A stretch of DNA of 64,000 nt, from assembly GCA_951217055.1 (NCBI GenBank), contig OX578284.1, positions 42,807,467 through 42,871,466 of the forward strand. The letters are read 5' to 3'. Positions 11,451 to 24,095 of the stretch are shown piece by piece. This stretch comes from Gerris lacustris. Taxonomy: Eukaryota; Arthropoda; Insecta; Hemiptera; Gerridae. The position numbers and the translations under genes are program-made. Positions within the stretch are counted from its first letter, which is position 1. Each line of letters begins with the position of its first letter. The notes below the pieces were generated by a model. The model was not told where the DNA came from, searched no databases, and saw only the letters and a list, made by a program, of their open reading frames with translations.

Positions 11451-12045
11451 TTTTTTTTTTACTAACCTAAAGAAGCCCTAGGTAAGGGCGAAATTTATTA
11501 CCATGTAAAAAAAGAGATAAGAAAAAGGTTTAATTCAATTTGTTCATTCTTTACAAAAACCCTAAAAGAAAAATGATGTATTTGTTTTAAAAATATTATA
11601 AAAGAAAATGATTCGAAAAAGAGTTCAAACTACTAATCATATAATAGTTAATATCTTTATTACTATAGAGATGTTTTGTTTATACTCTATTCTGTATACT
11701 TTATTAACATACACTCTCAACAAATGTATGTATATATGCACCGGAATAATACTTGACCAAATTCTCTTAACCCAAATTCTAAAAACTGTTCAACCAGCAA
11801 AATCTCAATAACCCTCCAACCTTTTTCGTCCTAAATATTTGTATATAAAAATATAATATAATCCTACGTCACGCCACAATAAATTTTTCAGCCACAGAAT
11901 CTCCAAGAATTTTTACTCCCAGATTCTGCAGGAAGCAGATAACTTACTTTTATAACCTATATTTTGATTAATCTTTCACCATTTTCGTAAGTATTCCGTG
12001 TTATAATATAGATATTTAGTCTATCATAAAGGTCATATCTTATTT
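11451..12045. other. AT-rich stretch, nothing recognised
   Basis: No shared repeat, RNA gene or convincing coding frame. Confidence 0.5.
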
Positions 12046-12530
12046 ATTTACTTTCTCGTGTACGTTGTATATATAATGAGAAAGTATTGCGATGGAGCAA
12101 AAATTCGATTTTGAGATTTTGATGGATTTACACGTTTTGAGGTCCTCTGAGTCCAAAAAAGTGTCTGTCATCTGTCGACTTTCATCTGTGCAGATGCGTG
12201 GAGCCTCAAAACCAGATACTGGGCCCGATTTTTTATCAAATTTGGCATAGAGGTTTAGAAAAATCATACACCGAAGCAAAATCGAGAAATTAATTTTAGC
12301 TCTAAATGTGGTGGGGTTTCCTTCAAAACGCTGAAAAAACGTGATTAATTATTCCTCGTAAACGTTTTCGATGATTTTGATTAAAAAATTGTAAACTGTA
12401 GTCCTTTAAATTACAAATCTAACTATATATGCGGTTTTACCTGGAGAAATATAGTTCCTAAAATATATATAAATTTGTTGAAAATCGAAAGCAAAAATTA
12501 AACAACCACCTGTTGAACACTTTTTAAATT
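12046..12530 (+). mobile_element. Family E dispersed repeat, copy 3
   Basis: Terminal hairpin TACTTTCTC...GAGAAAGTA, ATTGCGATGGAGCAAAAATT, GGATTTACACGTTTTGAG and ATCATACACCGAAGCAAAAT match copies 1 and 2. The 3' third is degenerate and the GGTTCGA motif is lost. Confidence 0.75.
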
Positions 12531-13434
12531 ATGTTTAAAAATAACAATAAAATGAGTTATTATGGAATTTACTGTATCAATATCTATATGAGAAAATTTT
12601 GCTCGGTGAATGCGACCGATTTTTTGCAATTGTTGCATATTTAATTAATTATCGTGTTTAAATTAATACATTTTTATGAGATAATGATCATAAAAATTCA
12701 TCATTTCATGTAAATAATGTGCATCAATTCATAATAAATACGAGGAAGCATATATATCCGGTTCAATATGTAAATAAATGCATAAAATATATATAAATCA
12801 ATCCTGTAAAAATTAAAATAATGAATTCAATCATTGATGTAATATGAATATGGAATGTAAAAAGCGATCGGCTAAATTATATTAAGGAAGAGGAATTTTT
12901 TTACAAACCAGAAAATAAAAATATTATAATTTAAAATAAATAATTTTAAAATTTCTGCATCACAACACATAGTTTTTATACTGTTTATGCTATATTAAAA
13001 TGATTAAACACCCCTAAAAAAAAATATTTCATAAAAGATCATTTTTAAATAATCTTAGATCTTGAATACCTTCACATAAGCAGTACGCGAATAAACTGCA
13101 AACTGCTTGGAGATATATTATACATTAAGAATGTTTCTTTAAAAAAAAAAACAAGAAGAGGAACGAAGACTCAACAAGTTTAAAAAGCAGATATGGTTGG
13201 TTAACGAGCAATTAATTATTGTTTATGGATATAAAAAGAACTGGAACGCTGTAAAATTCCTTAAGAATTCTAATTTATTCGGTTTGAAGTTATTTAGTGA
13301 ATTAAAAAATGACAAAATTATAAAAATATTAACAGTAGAATGCAAAGTAAGTGCATATTAATTAATAGATATCTTGATTATTTTAATTAGACGCTCTTTA
13401 ATTTATTTTTTGACATCTTAAGATTTTAAACTGG
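12531..13434. other. AT-rich stretch, nothing recognised
   Basis: No coding or repeat signal beyond A/T runs. Confidence 0.5.
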
Positions 13435-13981
13435 TATAATTTCTCAGAGCAAGGAAGGGGTAGAGGGAACAATACTACAGAATCTGGGTCTGAAAATGTG
13501 GTTCATTATGCTCCACCCCTATACTAAACCTCCCAAGCGGCAGTTTGGTAAAACAGTATCGATATCTCGATAAAAACTCGAAATGTATCTGATATCAGCT
13601 AATAAGAATAAGTGATATTTTCTTACGACAATTAATATTTTTATTTTTAATTCAGTTTTCTTCATAAACATGTACCTACTTTAATGTTTGTAGTTAACCT
13701 TATTAATTATCTAAAGGCAGTAACATCGTTAATAAACGTGTAACAGTTCCTAGATAACCAATAGCAATCTTCTTTGAGTGGGGAATCAAATAAATGCTAC
13801 TGAACCGTCTTTGGGGACAGAAAGACAAGAAATAGACCAATAAGACAAGGACCAGTGACCACGTGATCACTTTAGTTCGGATTGAGCTCGCTTTAGAGGT
13901 TTAGTATAGGGGTGTAGCATAATGAACCACTTTTCAAATCGCATTGCTCCCTCTACCCCTTCCTTGCTCTGAGTATAATTT
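13435..13981. mobile_element. 531-bp MITE with 8-bp TSD
   Basis: Element 13443-13973 starts CTCAGAGCAAGGAAGGGG and ends with its reverse complement. A second inverted block (GTGGTTCATTATGCT(C/A)CACC with CCCTATACTAAAC) extends the terminal repeats to about 90 bp with an indel. The flanks carry an exact 8-bp duplication TATAATTT at 13435-13442 and 13974-13981. No coding remnant. An 8-bp duplication fits hAT, P or Merlin-type transposases; the CTCAGAG terminus does not settle which. Confidence 0.92.
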
Positions 13982-14132
13982 ATTAAATTAGGATTCATTC
14001 GTAATAAAGTATTTAAAAAACATATTTGTAGCTTTGCCGCAAGGGTTTCATATTTTATTTTTGTGTTGTGAAAGATGTAAATATTTAGTATCTAGATTAC
14101 TTTAGCTTGATAACCGTAGACCTGTAAAAAAA

Positions 14133-14662
14133 ATGGTCTGCCAGTCTGCCACTGAGTGTGGCACATAGCTTCCTCGCATGCTATTTCGTAGGCTTTAATG
14201 ATTTTATGCTGGTACAACCTATTATTGTCACATTTATTTAATTTTCCCCCCGTATAACTTAAATCTGTCAAAACTGATTTTATATTTTACATGAACTGAA
14301 TTATCAATTTAGCAAAATATAAAATGCGTAGATGCTTGAAATTTATCTGATGCTATCTGTGGACTTTCGACAAACCATCCAAATTTCTTAAGAATCAGAT
14401 GAGCACTTTTGAAAATATAGGTGTAAATTAATAAAGTGTTTGTGCGAGTGGTGTGGAAGAGAAAACAAATGGGCGCAGAAAGTTGAACAACTTATATGGG
14501 ACCAACAATGGGCTAATTATGACTTTCCATCCAAAATATTATTAAAATCGGATGTGTAGTTTTTAAGATATGCTGGTTCACAAAAATTGAGCTACAGACA
14601 GACACGGAACCAAAAATGTTCCCTGAAGTCTGTAACGGAATTTGAGAATCCAGATAATTATT
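14133..14662 (+). mobile_element. Family A dispersed repeat, copy 1
   Basis: Starts in GTGTGGCACATAGCTTCCTC and ends around GACACGGAACCAAAAATGTT with CCCTGAAGTCTGTAACGG. Between them it shares CGCAGAAAGTTGAA and AATTATGACTTTCCATCC-type blocks with copies at 23.5, 27.5 and 53.7 kb. The 3' tail GCTTCCGTTACCTTCGGTAA present in other copies is missing here. Non-coding. Confidence 0.75.
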
Positions 14663-15389
14663 ATTACAATATGTAATCCTAATGAGAAAGATCGTATCTT
14701 ATGTAAGTTTCTAAATATACATGTTTGCTATCATCATCCTAAATTGCCGGATTATCTTTAAAGCAAGATAAATATTCAAAACGCATTTATGTAAATATAA
14801 AACCAAAAATTTTCATCCCGAATAGACTGAATCTTGATAAAACAAACATTCGAAAGTAGACGTTACGCACCAATTTACATTTCACTCATCAATATAAAAC
14901 TTCTCACAACAAAAGAATTCAAAAACCCAAAATGAAAAATATAATTAAAATAAACAATTTCTCTCAATAAGCGTATAGTCTATAGCATAATTATCTGTCA
15001 GAGCATATCTAATAATAAAATATTAATATATTTATGGTTGTAATACAACATCGTTGGATTATCAATATTTATTTTTACTTGCTTAATTAAAGAACAATTA
15101 AGTCATGTGCAAAATTAAAAAAAAAGTACACAGATTAATATAAGTGAAAATAATTTTTGACAGGTAGGTATGTCTAGGTTTTATTTATAATTAATTACAG
15201 CTTCATACATAAATAATAATATAGTTTGTTATTGAAATTTGATATAGCCATTGCATGTTTTTATGCAAATTTTCTGAATTCATTTTTTTTTCTTAATTAT
15301 ACTATTTATAAATTCTTTATTGTTTTAATGATAAAGAGAAAATAGCAAGTACATTATACTTTTTAACACCTATAGCACTAAAATTATAA

Positions 15390-15395
<6 letters not shown>
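14663..15395. other. AT-rich stretch, nothing recognised
   Basis: No feature recognised. Confidence 0.5.

Positions 15396-15470
<75 letters not shown>
15396..15470. repeat. (TA)n microsatellite
   Basis: Uninterrupted TA tract of about 75 bp. Confidence 0.95.
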
Positions 15471-15474
<4 letters not shown>

Positions 15475-15498
15475 GTATATATATAAAATATATATAAA

Positions 15499-15519
15499 TA
15501 TCTTAAGTTGTATATGTAC

Positions 15520-15593
<74 letters not shown>

Positions 15594-15614
15594 GTACATA
15601 TACAACTTAAGATA
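15499..15614. repeat. Palindrome with unique 31-bp stem and (TA)n core
   Basis: Arms 15499-15529 and 15584-15614 (TATCTTAAGTTGTATATGTA and onward) are exact reverse complements and enclose a TA tract. The unique-sequence stems distinguish it from a plain microsatellite. Confidence 0.9.
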
Positions 15615-16079
15615 AAAGGGCATACTCAGATGAATTAAAATTAGCATTTTTTACAAATTAATTAAATCTATGTACATAGCCCCTAATATTATCATTTTGT
15701 ATATGAGCGTTTTTTTAATAAGGAAAAACAAGTTTATAAACATTTTCACGCTTATACACCTACTTGTTGACGTTTTATTTTTTTTTTAATAAATGTTTTA
15801 TAAATGGTGAAGAAAGTTTTATGTATGTTTTTAATATAATAATGTTCGTGAATATAAATGAGTTGCATAAAAGTAAATAGTTTTTGTCAGCTGTTATCAA
15901 GAGTATTATAAGCGTTTAATGTATAATAAACTAATATACTAATATAAATATTGAATGTTGCTTTAATGATCTTGTACTGTGGGTTTGTCAATGTCTGTGA
16001 TAAGTAATGTGGAATTTAGTAAAAGGGGAAATACAGTATTAATCGTAGACAATAAATAGTCATCGATATTAATTACTAC
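15615..16079. other. AT-rich stretch, nothing recognised
   Basis: No feature recognised. Confidence 0.5.
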
Positions 16080-16493
16080 GTTTCAATGATGTTCAAATAC
16101 GGATTGAATCCTGACAAGTTAGGTATTTCCATGAGTGTTATCTTATCCGTATTCAATACGTTTTCAATTCACCAATCAATAATAAAATAATTTTGTAACC
16201 ACCTTTTATAACCAGGTTTGTTACGTTTGTTTATAAAAACAACTAAAAATAGAATAAGGTTATGTTTTTTTACTACTTTCACCAGAAAATCCGCTAGGGG
16301 CACTCACACTCACACTCTGCGCATGCCAGGATCGAGTTCAGGTATTTCCATGACACTCGATCCAGATACGATCCCAGAATTTAGTGGATCCTATCTGAAT
16401 CCAAATCACATTCAATTTGCATTGAATCTAGGTTTACATGGACACTTTAGATTCAAAAACTGTATTCAACCCGTATTGAAACATCATGGAAAC
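16080..16493. mobile_element. Family C MITE, copy 2
   Basis: Starts GTTTCAATGATGTTCAAATA and ends with GTATTGAAACATCATGGAAAC, giving terminal inverted repeats of about 32 bp with few mismatches. Contains an internal hairpin GGATCGAGT...ACTCGATCC around 16329-16362. Both flanks continue with TAC/GTA, so the exact edge and duplication are ambiguous (possibly TA). No transposase remnant; open frames here are incidental. Confidence 0.85.
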
Positions 16494-16794
16494 GTAATAA
16501 ACTTAAATAAAATTATTTTATTATTAACAAAAGGCAAGATTTAGCCTATAACCAAGAATTCGAATTACTGAACTGCTCCGAAGGAATAAAGTTTATCTGT
16601 CCGATTGAACAAAGTCCCAATTATTTCTATAATATTCGTATACAGTGGTTGAACATTTGCAACAATATAAAAATTAAGGGTAGCTGACGCCTAGAAGACA
16701 GATTAAAATACGCTATTTCGAATCACGAATACATAGGAATTTTATATTTTTTCACAGATTATTTGACTTATGACATTAATGCTATTATTTCCAG

Positions 16795-17102
16795 GCTCTT
16801 CTCAAGGATCTTATATAAAGCGGATGTAATGTTAAGAAGGGGTTTAAGGCAAAAAAGTGACCCCATGAAGGTAAGAGAAATTGGAGAAAAAATCATACTG
16901 CGCATGCTCCACGACCTTTGAACTGGGACAAATTACCTTTTTTAACAGGTTATAACCTGACAACTATAAACAAATTCTTGGTAACCTATAACCAAGAGGA
17001 AGGTAATTTGTCCCATTGGAGCTAACATTTTACATATCTTCATGGGGTCACTTTTTTGCCTCAACCCTCTATCCCCTTTATAATAAGATCCTTGGCTCTT
17101 CT
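16795..17102. mobile_element. 292-bp MITE with 8-bp TSD
   Basis: Element 16803-17094 starts CAAGGATCTTATATAAAG and ends with the inverse CTTTATAATAAGATCCTTG. A second inverted block GGCAAAAAAGTGACCCCATG lies inside both arms, and a third (GGGACAAATTACCTT) further in, so most of the element folds on itself. Target duplication GCTCTTCT is exact at 16795-16802 and 17095-17102. No coding. The 8-bp duplication suggests hAT or P-type mobilisation. Confidence 0.93.
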
Positions 17103-17159
17103 AAGCCCTTCAAGAAGTTTTTGTTTCTTTTACAACAGATATTAATGTTCTTTAAATGT

Positions 17160-17870
17160 GGTTATTCTTAGCCTTCTAGAACGTTGTTACTTTACAATCG
17201 ACTACATGAACCTGATGTCTTCTGCGAATTTTAGAACGCTTTCCTTATAATCGATTTTGAAGACGATATGGTTCTTCTGGGTCCTTCAATATGCTTTCTT
17301 TATTATAGTCAATTTAAAGACCACTTGGTTCTTCTGTGCCTTCCAGCAGGCAATCTTTACTATTTACTTTAAGCCAGGGTTTTTTTGCGTCCTCCAATAT
17401 GCTTCTCTGTAATAGATTTCAAAGACGACATGGTTCTTCTGCGTCCTCCAGTATTAACTTACATTACAATTGACTTAAAGACTTTAGGGGTTCTCCTACG
17501 TCCTTCAGGATGCTTTCCTTGCAGTCAACTACAAGAAGCTTATGTGGTTCTTCTGCGTTCTCTAGGATGCTTTCCTTGTAGTCAACTACAAGAACCTTAT
17601 GTGGTTATTCTGCGTTCTCCAGGATACTTTCCTTCCAGTCCACTACAAGGATCTCATGTTGTTCATCTGCGTCCTCCAGGATGCTTTCCTTGCAGTCAAG
17701 TACAAGAAACCCATGTTGTTCTTTTGCGTCCTCCAGGATGCTTTCCTTGTCACCAACTTCAATGATCTTATGTAATACTTCTGCGTTCTTTAGGTCATTG
17801 CTCTCTAAATATCGGCTTCAAAGACTTAATATGATTTTTCTACGACCTTAATGGCGTTGTCTCTAGCCTT
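17160..17870. repeat. Degenerate 57-bp minisatellite
   Basis: Units containing TGCG(T/C)(T/C)CTCCAGGATGC, TTTCCTTG(C/T)AGTCAACTAC and ATGTGGTTCTTC recur every 57 bp, best preserved at 17500-17790 and decayed towards both ends. Because 57 is a multiple of three, one plus-strand frame stays open for 126 codons (17385-17765) and reads as a 19-residue repeat (LRPPGCFPCSQLQE-like). Confidence 0.88.
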
Positions 17871-17879
17871 AATAGCGTT

Positions 17880-18935
17880 GATCCCCAAGGGTGTGCTTAT
17901 GGAGCTTATTCACATTACACAATTTTAGCATCACCCAATTATCTCAACATAAATGTTAGTTGCAGTTTCCAGGTTATTCTTTTTCTCACTCGCGTCCCTC
18001 CAGGATTTACTGACTACCTTTACAATGTATTTTACTAATTACCCATATCTAACATGAATAAATATAATACGGAATAAATAATTACATTATAAATAAGTGT
18101 AGGAAGTATTAATATGCAGTAAACAAAACATTCTTTTGCATTTTTTTTATAAAATTATATAGACCGATGCATATTTTTCCCTTAATTTTACTGAAATATA
18201 TTCATGACCATAAATATAATGATGGCTTATGATAAAACGATTACATTTATTACATAAAGATAATTACTTCATCTTCGGACCCAAAATATATTAAAGATGA
18301 GGGGAAAAAATATAATTAAGATATCTCAAGTGATCCGAGGGTAATTAAAGATGTAAAAAGTGCATATAATGTGTGTACAACGTATAATTTAATTAATTAT
18401 TTTTTACATAAGAGGAAATATTGATTTTTGTGCATGTGCAAACAAATTATAAGGGCGAGGTTTCATTTAATTATAAGAAATTTAAAATTAATTTATAAAT
18501 ATTCATATTATTAATTTTACATACGAAAATTAATCTAATCCTTTTAGAATTTTATCGTTCAAAGAATAAATAACTCTCCTGGTTGTTGCAAAAAAAAAAA
18601 ACTAGAGAAGGTAATATTTTTTAGAGCGTTCCAGGAAGAAGGAAAGAACTAACAATTTATAATAAATTACAAAAACACTTTTTACTCCATATCTTTTTGG
18701 ACTGGGTTACAAGGGGTTCATAAATATTTCAAGAATAATAATGTAGCATAACAAATCATTTTAAATAATAAGTTAAAATCAGAAGTACAGTGATAAGAAT
18801 TACATTTTTAGGGCACCATCTTTGTTAATTTCATATTTGTTGTTTTTCTAAAAAGGTTTTGGTCGTCACAAATCTTTATAAATAAATAAAAAAAAGTGGT
18901 AATCAAATTTACTTTACTTACCACTTCTTTACTCT
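17880..18935. other. AT-rich stretch, nothing recognised
   Basis: Includes A-rich runs near 18590; no gene or dispersed repeat recognised. Confidence 0.5.
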
Positions 18936-19145
18936 CTAACCACCTTTATTCTTTCATTACTTTCTAACCACCTTTATTCTTCCATTAATTTCTAACCACC
19001 TTTATTCTTCCATTAATTTCTAACCACCTTTATTCTTCCATTAATTTCTAACCACCTTTATTCTTCCATTAATTTCTAACCACCTTTATTCTTCCATTAC
19101 TTTCTAACCACCTTTATTTTTTCCTTTACTGCTTCCAACCACCTT
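18936..19145. repeat. 28-bp minisatellite
   Basis: About seven copies of TAACCACCTTTATTCTTCCA followed by TTAATTTC. The CAACCACCT/TAACCACCT core resembles the reverse complement of the GGTGGTTG motif in the 47-kb array. Confidence 0.93.
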
Positions 19146-20283
19146 CCTCCTTTCCTTTTACTATTTCTAAGCAGGTGTACTTTAAAAGTAAAAAAAAAAA
19201 AAAGAAATACTAAAAAGAAAAATGAACCAATATTTTTTTATATTTTCTTCTAGTACAAAATCCTGTAAAACTTTCATTTTATAATATATTATCACTTGAT
19301 TAATGTGAATTAAAAGCTATTCTATCTTACTGTATATTATATCCAAGCTAATGGAAGACGGTGTGAATCTTGTAAATAAGTATATTTTTAAAAATGTATT
19401 ATCAGATGAATAGTATTTATTAACACCTCTTTTATTTTAAACATAGATCGTAACTAAGATGACGGAACACGCCATAAAAAAAGTATTTAACCAATTTTAT
19501 TATCTTATTTTTAATTATAATTATTATTATTGTCTTTATTACAATTATTACGACGCCTGCAGTAAGAATGAACTAATAAAAGTAATTAGTTAAACTTTTT
19601 ATTAAACGAAACACCATGTTAGTTCATTATTATGTAAAATTAACTTTTTAACAAATTTTTTTTTAAATGTGTCTTACAATAGGTATGACTGTACTAATAA
19701 AAAAAATGAATGGTTGTTTGAAAAGAGATAGTATTAAAGATGTCAGTTAAAGTGTCATTTGTTCACGTGCTCATATAAAGTGATATTACTGTATATGTAC
19801 TTGAATATGAGACAGTTGTACTCAAAACAATACCATATTGAGCTGTTTAAAGAGCCATTACAAACCAATTACTCATCTTCACTTTCTTCCTTCGAAGCCT
19901 AGAGAAAGGTAGACAAACATGTGATTGTACATAAAAATTATATTTTTCAAAGAGAAAACACTGTTTAACTTCGCTAAACACAATTCACAGAATCAAATAA
20001 ATATCTTTAAAATGATAATACTTTTCTAAAACTTTATCTCTAGAAAAAAGCGGGCAAATAATACAAAACAGTTTTTACTTGCATCTGACAACAAAAGAAC
20101 CTTTTAAAACCACCTCTTGTGTTGGATAAATGAACTAATATACATACTTTAGCAAGCCTAGGTAACTATTTACCTTTTTCTCTTTAACCATTTAAACAAA
20201 AATAAACACTAAAGGTCAAATAAGAAGTGATGGGAAATCTAAGGAGTGCGCTAGTGTTGTTCATTTTGTGTCTTGTATAGTCA
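19146..20283. other. AT-rich stretch, nothing recognised
   Basis: No coding or repeat signal recognised. Confidence 0.5.
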
Positions 20284-20645
20284 GTTTTAGGTTTCAATAT
20301 GAAATACAAAAAAAAACCTTATATAACGGCTCTGTCTGTCTGTCTGTCCGTTGGCATGTTTCAATTTATTTACTACTATAGCAAGGAACATGAAATTCGG
20401 CACACAGGTTCATCTTGGCATTTGTGACAACTGGACGCTTTTTGGATTTTTCACACTTAATATTTTCAAGATGGCGGCCAACGTGGCTAGTCACCATGAC
20501 ATGTTATACTTAAATGTAAAGGTCTTGAAGTGTAGAAAAGAATATACAACTATTAAAACTTTACACTTAATAATTTTAACTTAGTCGTACAGAAACCGGC
20601 GATTATCGCCTCACGTACTTACGTGAAGCGCGCCTTACTTGTTTA
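20284..20645 (+). mobile_element. Family F dispersed repeat, copy 1
   Basis: Begins TTTTAGGTTTCAATATGAAA, contains a (CTGT)n run, GTTGGCATGTTTCAATT, ACATGAAATTCGGCACACAG and CAAGATGGCGGCCAACGTGG, and ends AGAAACCGGCGATTATCGCC...GCGCGCCTTACTTG. A clear inverted copy lies at 50466-50876. The 77-codon open frame inside is not maintained in the second copy, so it is not a gene. Confidence 0.8.
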
Positions 20646-22030
20646 ATAAAAAAAAAGACCACTGTGTTGTAAATATATAAATGCTATGTAAGGAAGGTTC
20701 GCAGATTGCAGGTTATACCACCTAACTCTTGCTCTCTCTTTGAATGTAAACAAACCTTTCAAGTTCCAAGTATATTGATCTAATCATGTGTATAAATTGT
20801 GTTATTAAAAGACTGATAAAAAGTCAAAAACACACTGTCACTGTAATTTACATAGAAAATGCAGTTATTATTTTGATTGACAAAAATTCAGTGTTGTTCT
20901 TTTATTTTTAATCAATTTATATTTTACTTCTATATTTTTAGTTTTGATTTTGATTGTCATCGAGAGCTGTCATTTATAAAATATCAATATTAGCACCAGA
21001 CTGTACTGACTTCCGCGAAGAAGCTTTTTCCCTCGCTCTTTTCCGAGAGTCATTTCTTTTTGGTAGACCTTTATTTAGTATTAAATAAAATGTGTGTGTA
21101 TTAAATTTAATGTCAAGGTTGGTACGTTTAGAAAGCTGTCATTTATATGTTTGTTTACATTTTTGTTTGTAATGAATAAAGATGTGATTAAAAAATAAAT
21201 GTTGAGTCATTTCTAGACACATTAAATATAACTAAAATAAAATACCTACGCATAAAATTAACCTTTATTCTACAATAAATAATAAGTAGCAACGAACTCT
21301 TGTAAGGTTAGTTAAGACGAAAACCGTTAGCGAAAATCAGGTTGCAAAAAATATAATTTAATTAAATGTATTTTGAATTTTTCCCAAGGAATTTACATCG
21401 ATTTTTTTTATTTCGGCTTGATTTATTCTTAAAAGTTGATCTAAATTTATTTTTTTGAATTTAATTAAATTAAAATTGTTCCAGCGAGCGTAATCACGCA
21501 AACCAAAGTTAAAAATTGTATACTTCTTGACTGCAAAAAATTGATTTATTTATTAAAATTTATATCAATAAATTTGCAAGTTTCTCCGGGAAAAATGGTT
21601 TAGTTAATTATTAAATTAATTCATATTGGCGGTTTCTTCGTGAAAAGTTGTTTACTTTAATTAGTTTAATATACGAAAAAAATAAAATTATAAATAAAGA
21701 TGTATTTATTAATTTGTACATTTGAAATAATATATAAATAAAAATCCAATTTCTCTAATAAATTACATCAAGAAATTAAATATATTCTTTAATTTAGAGG
21801 CATAAATATCACGTTCAAAATAAACCTCATTTGAGCTACTTTTACAATTAACACGTAAATTCTACAGTAGAAGATATTCTTTAAAATTCCTTTTATTCGT
21901 AGCACTTATTCTCTAATATATTCAAAGTAACATTCATAACAAGTATTCTGTTTTTCTAAAGAACGGTACAATAAAGTAAATTTATAAAGCTTGTACATTA
22001 TTCATAATATAAAATATCACCTCAACGCAT
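20646..22030. other. AT-rich stretch, nothing recognised
   Basis: No recognisable coding or RNA feature. Confidence 0.5.
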
Positions 22031-22039
22031 CTTCATTCA

Positions 22040-22150
22040 AACCACACCTTTGACAATGACCTCTAGCGGCATTTATTTGAACTAGAATCTCTATAAAACA
22101 AAGCACGACAATGACCTCTAGTGTGATTGGTTTGAACTATAAAACCTTTA
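22040..22150. repeat. Short local direct repeat
   Basis: GACAATGACCTCTAG followed by TTTGAACTA occurs twice about 56 bp apart. Confidence 0.6.
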
Positions 22151-23520
22151 GTAACCTTTTCTATTCTATACCGAGTAGTGGAATAAATCGAAAGAGAAAA
22201 TAATGGTACAGGACATACAAGGGTATAAAACTTCATCTAAAAAGGATGTCACATATCCTTCTATCAAAGAATCCTTTAGATTTTCTTCTAAACATTCTTA
22301 CACATCCATCTTTATCCTTTGTACCTTTCCGATCAGTTAAGGGATTTTTTAATTTCTGTATTTAATGATACTTAATGAGTAACTTGAATTCATTTGAACT
22401 TTCTCTAAAACAAAAATAAACATTTTAAGATAAAATAATTCCTGTTTTTCTCTTAAGAGATAAATTAAATTTCCGGTAAAGAAATATATTTTATTTTAAA
22501 ATAAAAATTTTAAATATAAATGTCAATTTTTTTCACTTAAAAATTATTTTAAGTGAAAGTTTCTCAGTATTATTTACCTGCTCACTGATTTCTTTATTTT
22601 TATGTAAATCGTGTAGTTATTCCTTAGAAGGGGAAGAAGCTATCACCGTTTCCTTTAGGTATTAACAGATACAAATTCTGAATCATTTTAGTTCTTGCAC
22701 AGCAATGGTCATAAAGTCAAGATTATGTTGTAGACCTGTTCTTTTATTTATGTGTATTAATTATAATTCTCAAGACTGTTTAATGGGAAGTGATTATAAC
22801 CTGGAGAACTAGAACCTTTATCTCGATGACCGTATAACCTGTTTCTTCCCATCACTTTGCCTATTTATTTCTCTCATCATATCCTACCCTTGTTCGTATT
22901 AAAGGATATTGTATATATATACATCGTTTCTATTCCCTATTCTTCATTAATAATCAGAAGTTTACCAGCAGAAATCTTAATGTCTCCAAGAGTGAATGCA
23001 AGTTGAGTCAAGCAACGCAACTTTTACAAGAAGTGATTCTACTCCTATGGATTTAAATAAATTTCATACACTTTGCTAAGAACTACTTTCGCTTACAACA
23101 CAAGTAATAACAGAGTTGTACGAGCTGGAACTCTTGGTATTCAAGAGAAATGACAGAATTTACTTCGTTTCCAATACTCCGGAGTACTCAAGCAAAGTAA
23201 ACGTATACCGTTAAAACTAACAGAATTACCAAAAAATTATCAAGATGATTCGCTCCCATTGTTATCAGTCATAATCTAAAATTATTGGGTTTTTTTATTC
23301 AAAACAATACTCTTTGTAATTATAATTCACTACATAGAATGTAATATAGGAATGAATATAGGAATAAGTTCCGTTAATGAATGAAGAATGAAGATGTAAG
23401 TAAATTAGTGTATCATTATTTTTTAAAAAACTCATTATTGTTAAATAGTGTTAGTAATGATGTACGATTACTTATAAGACACCATCAATTGGCCATTCAC
23501 GTTAAAGATCAATGAACTTA
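22151..23520. other. AT-rich, one small palindrome, no gene
   Basis: TTTCACTTAAAA pairs with TTTTAAGTGAAA around 22533-22560. Nothing else recognised. Confidence 0.5.
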
Positions 23521-24095
23521 TACAAAAATAGACTCCCAATCGGTGTAGCACATAGCTTCCTCGCATCCTATCACGTACTATATATATTTTTTACTTTTAA
23601 AAGCCATTATTGTCTAATTTGTTTAATTGTTTCCCCCGTTTTTTTAATCTGTCAATTGTTTGGATTTTTACATAAATTAAAGTACCAATTTAGCAAAAGT
23701 TGAGGAGTGCAGACGGTTCAAATTAATCTGTGGCTATCTTCGGGAAGATAAGTACTTTTGAAGCTATAGATAAATGTATGTTTGTGCGCATGTGGAAGAG
23801 AAACAAATGAGCGCAGAAGGTTGAAACTTATATGAGACCAACAATGAGCTAATTATGACCTACCATCCAAATTTCATTAAAATCGAACGCGTATTTTTAA
23901 GAAATATTGGTTCGCAAAAATTGAACGACAGACAGACCGGCAGACCGACAGATAGACCAACAGACAGACACGGAACCATAAATTTTCCCTAATGTCTGAA
24001 ACAGATTTCTGTCTTGGAATTTTTTGAAATTGGAGACCTAAAAATTTTTCCGAACACGTAACTTCCGTTACCTTCGGTAAGCTCGGAAGCAATGA
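23521..24095 (+). mobile_element. Family A dispersed repeat, copy 2 (full length)
   Basis: Runs from GGTGTAGCACATAGCTTCC to GCTTCCGTTACCTTCGGTAA with GCTCGGAAGCAAT at its end; the terminal block GCTTCCG...CGGAAGC is a small palindrome. It contains TTGGTTCGCAAAAATTGAACG, a (CAGA)n stretch and GACACGGAACCATAAATTTT. With copies at 14.1, 27.5, 38.6 and 53.7 kb it defines a family of about 570 bp. Non-coding; superfamily unknown. Confidence 0.8.

Noticed and set aside
20351..20584. 77-codon frame starting MACFNLFTTIARNMKFG, with a similar frame at 50.6-50.8 kb (MACFNSDSTIPRNMKFG)
   Set aside because: The similarity comes from family F being repeated; the frames diverge and stop at different places.
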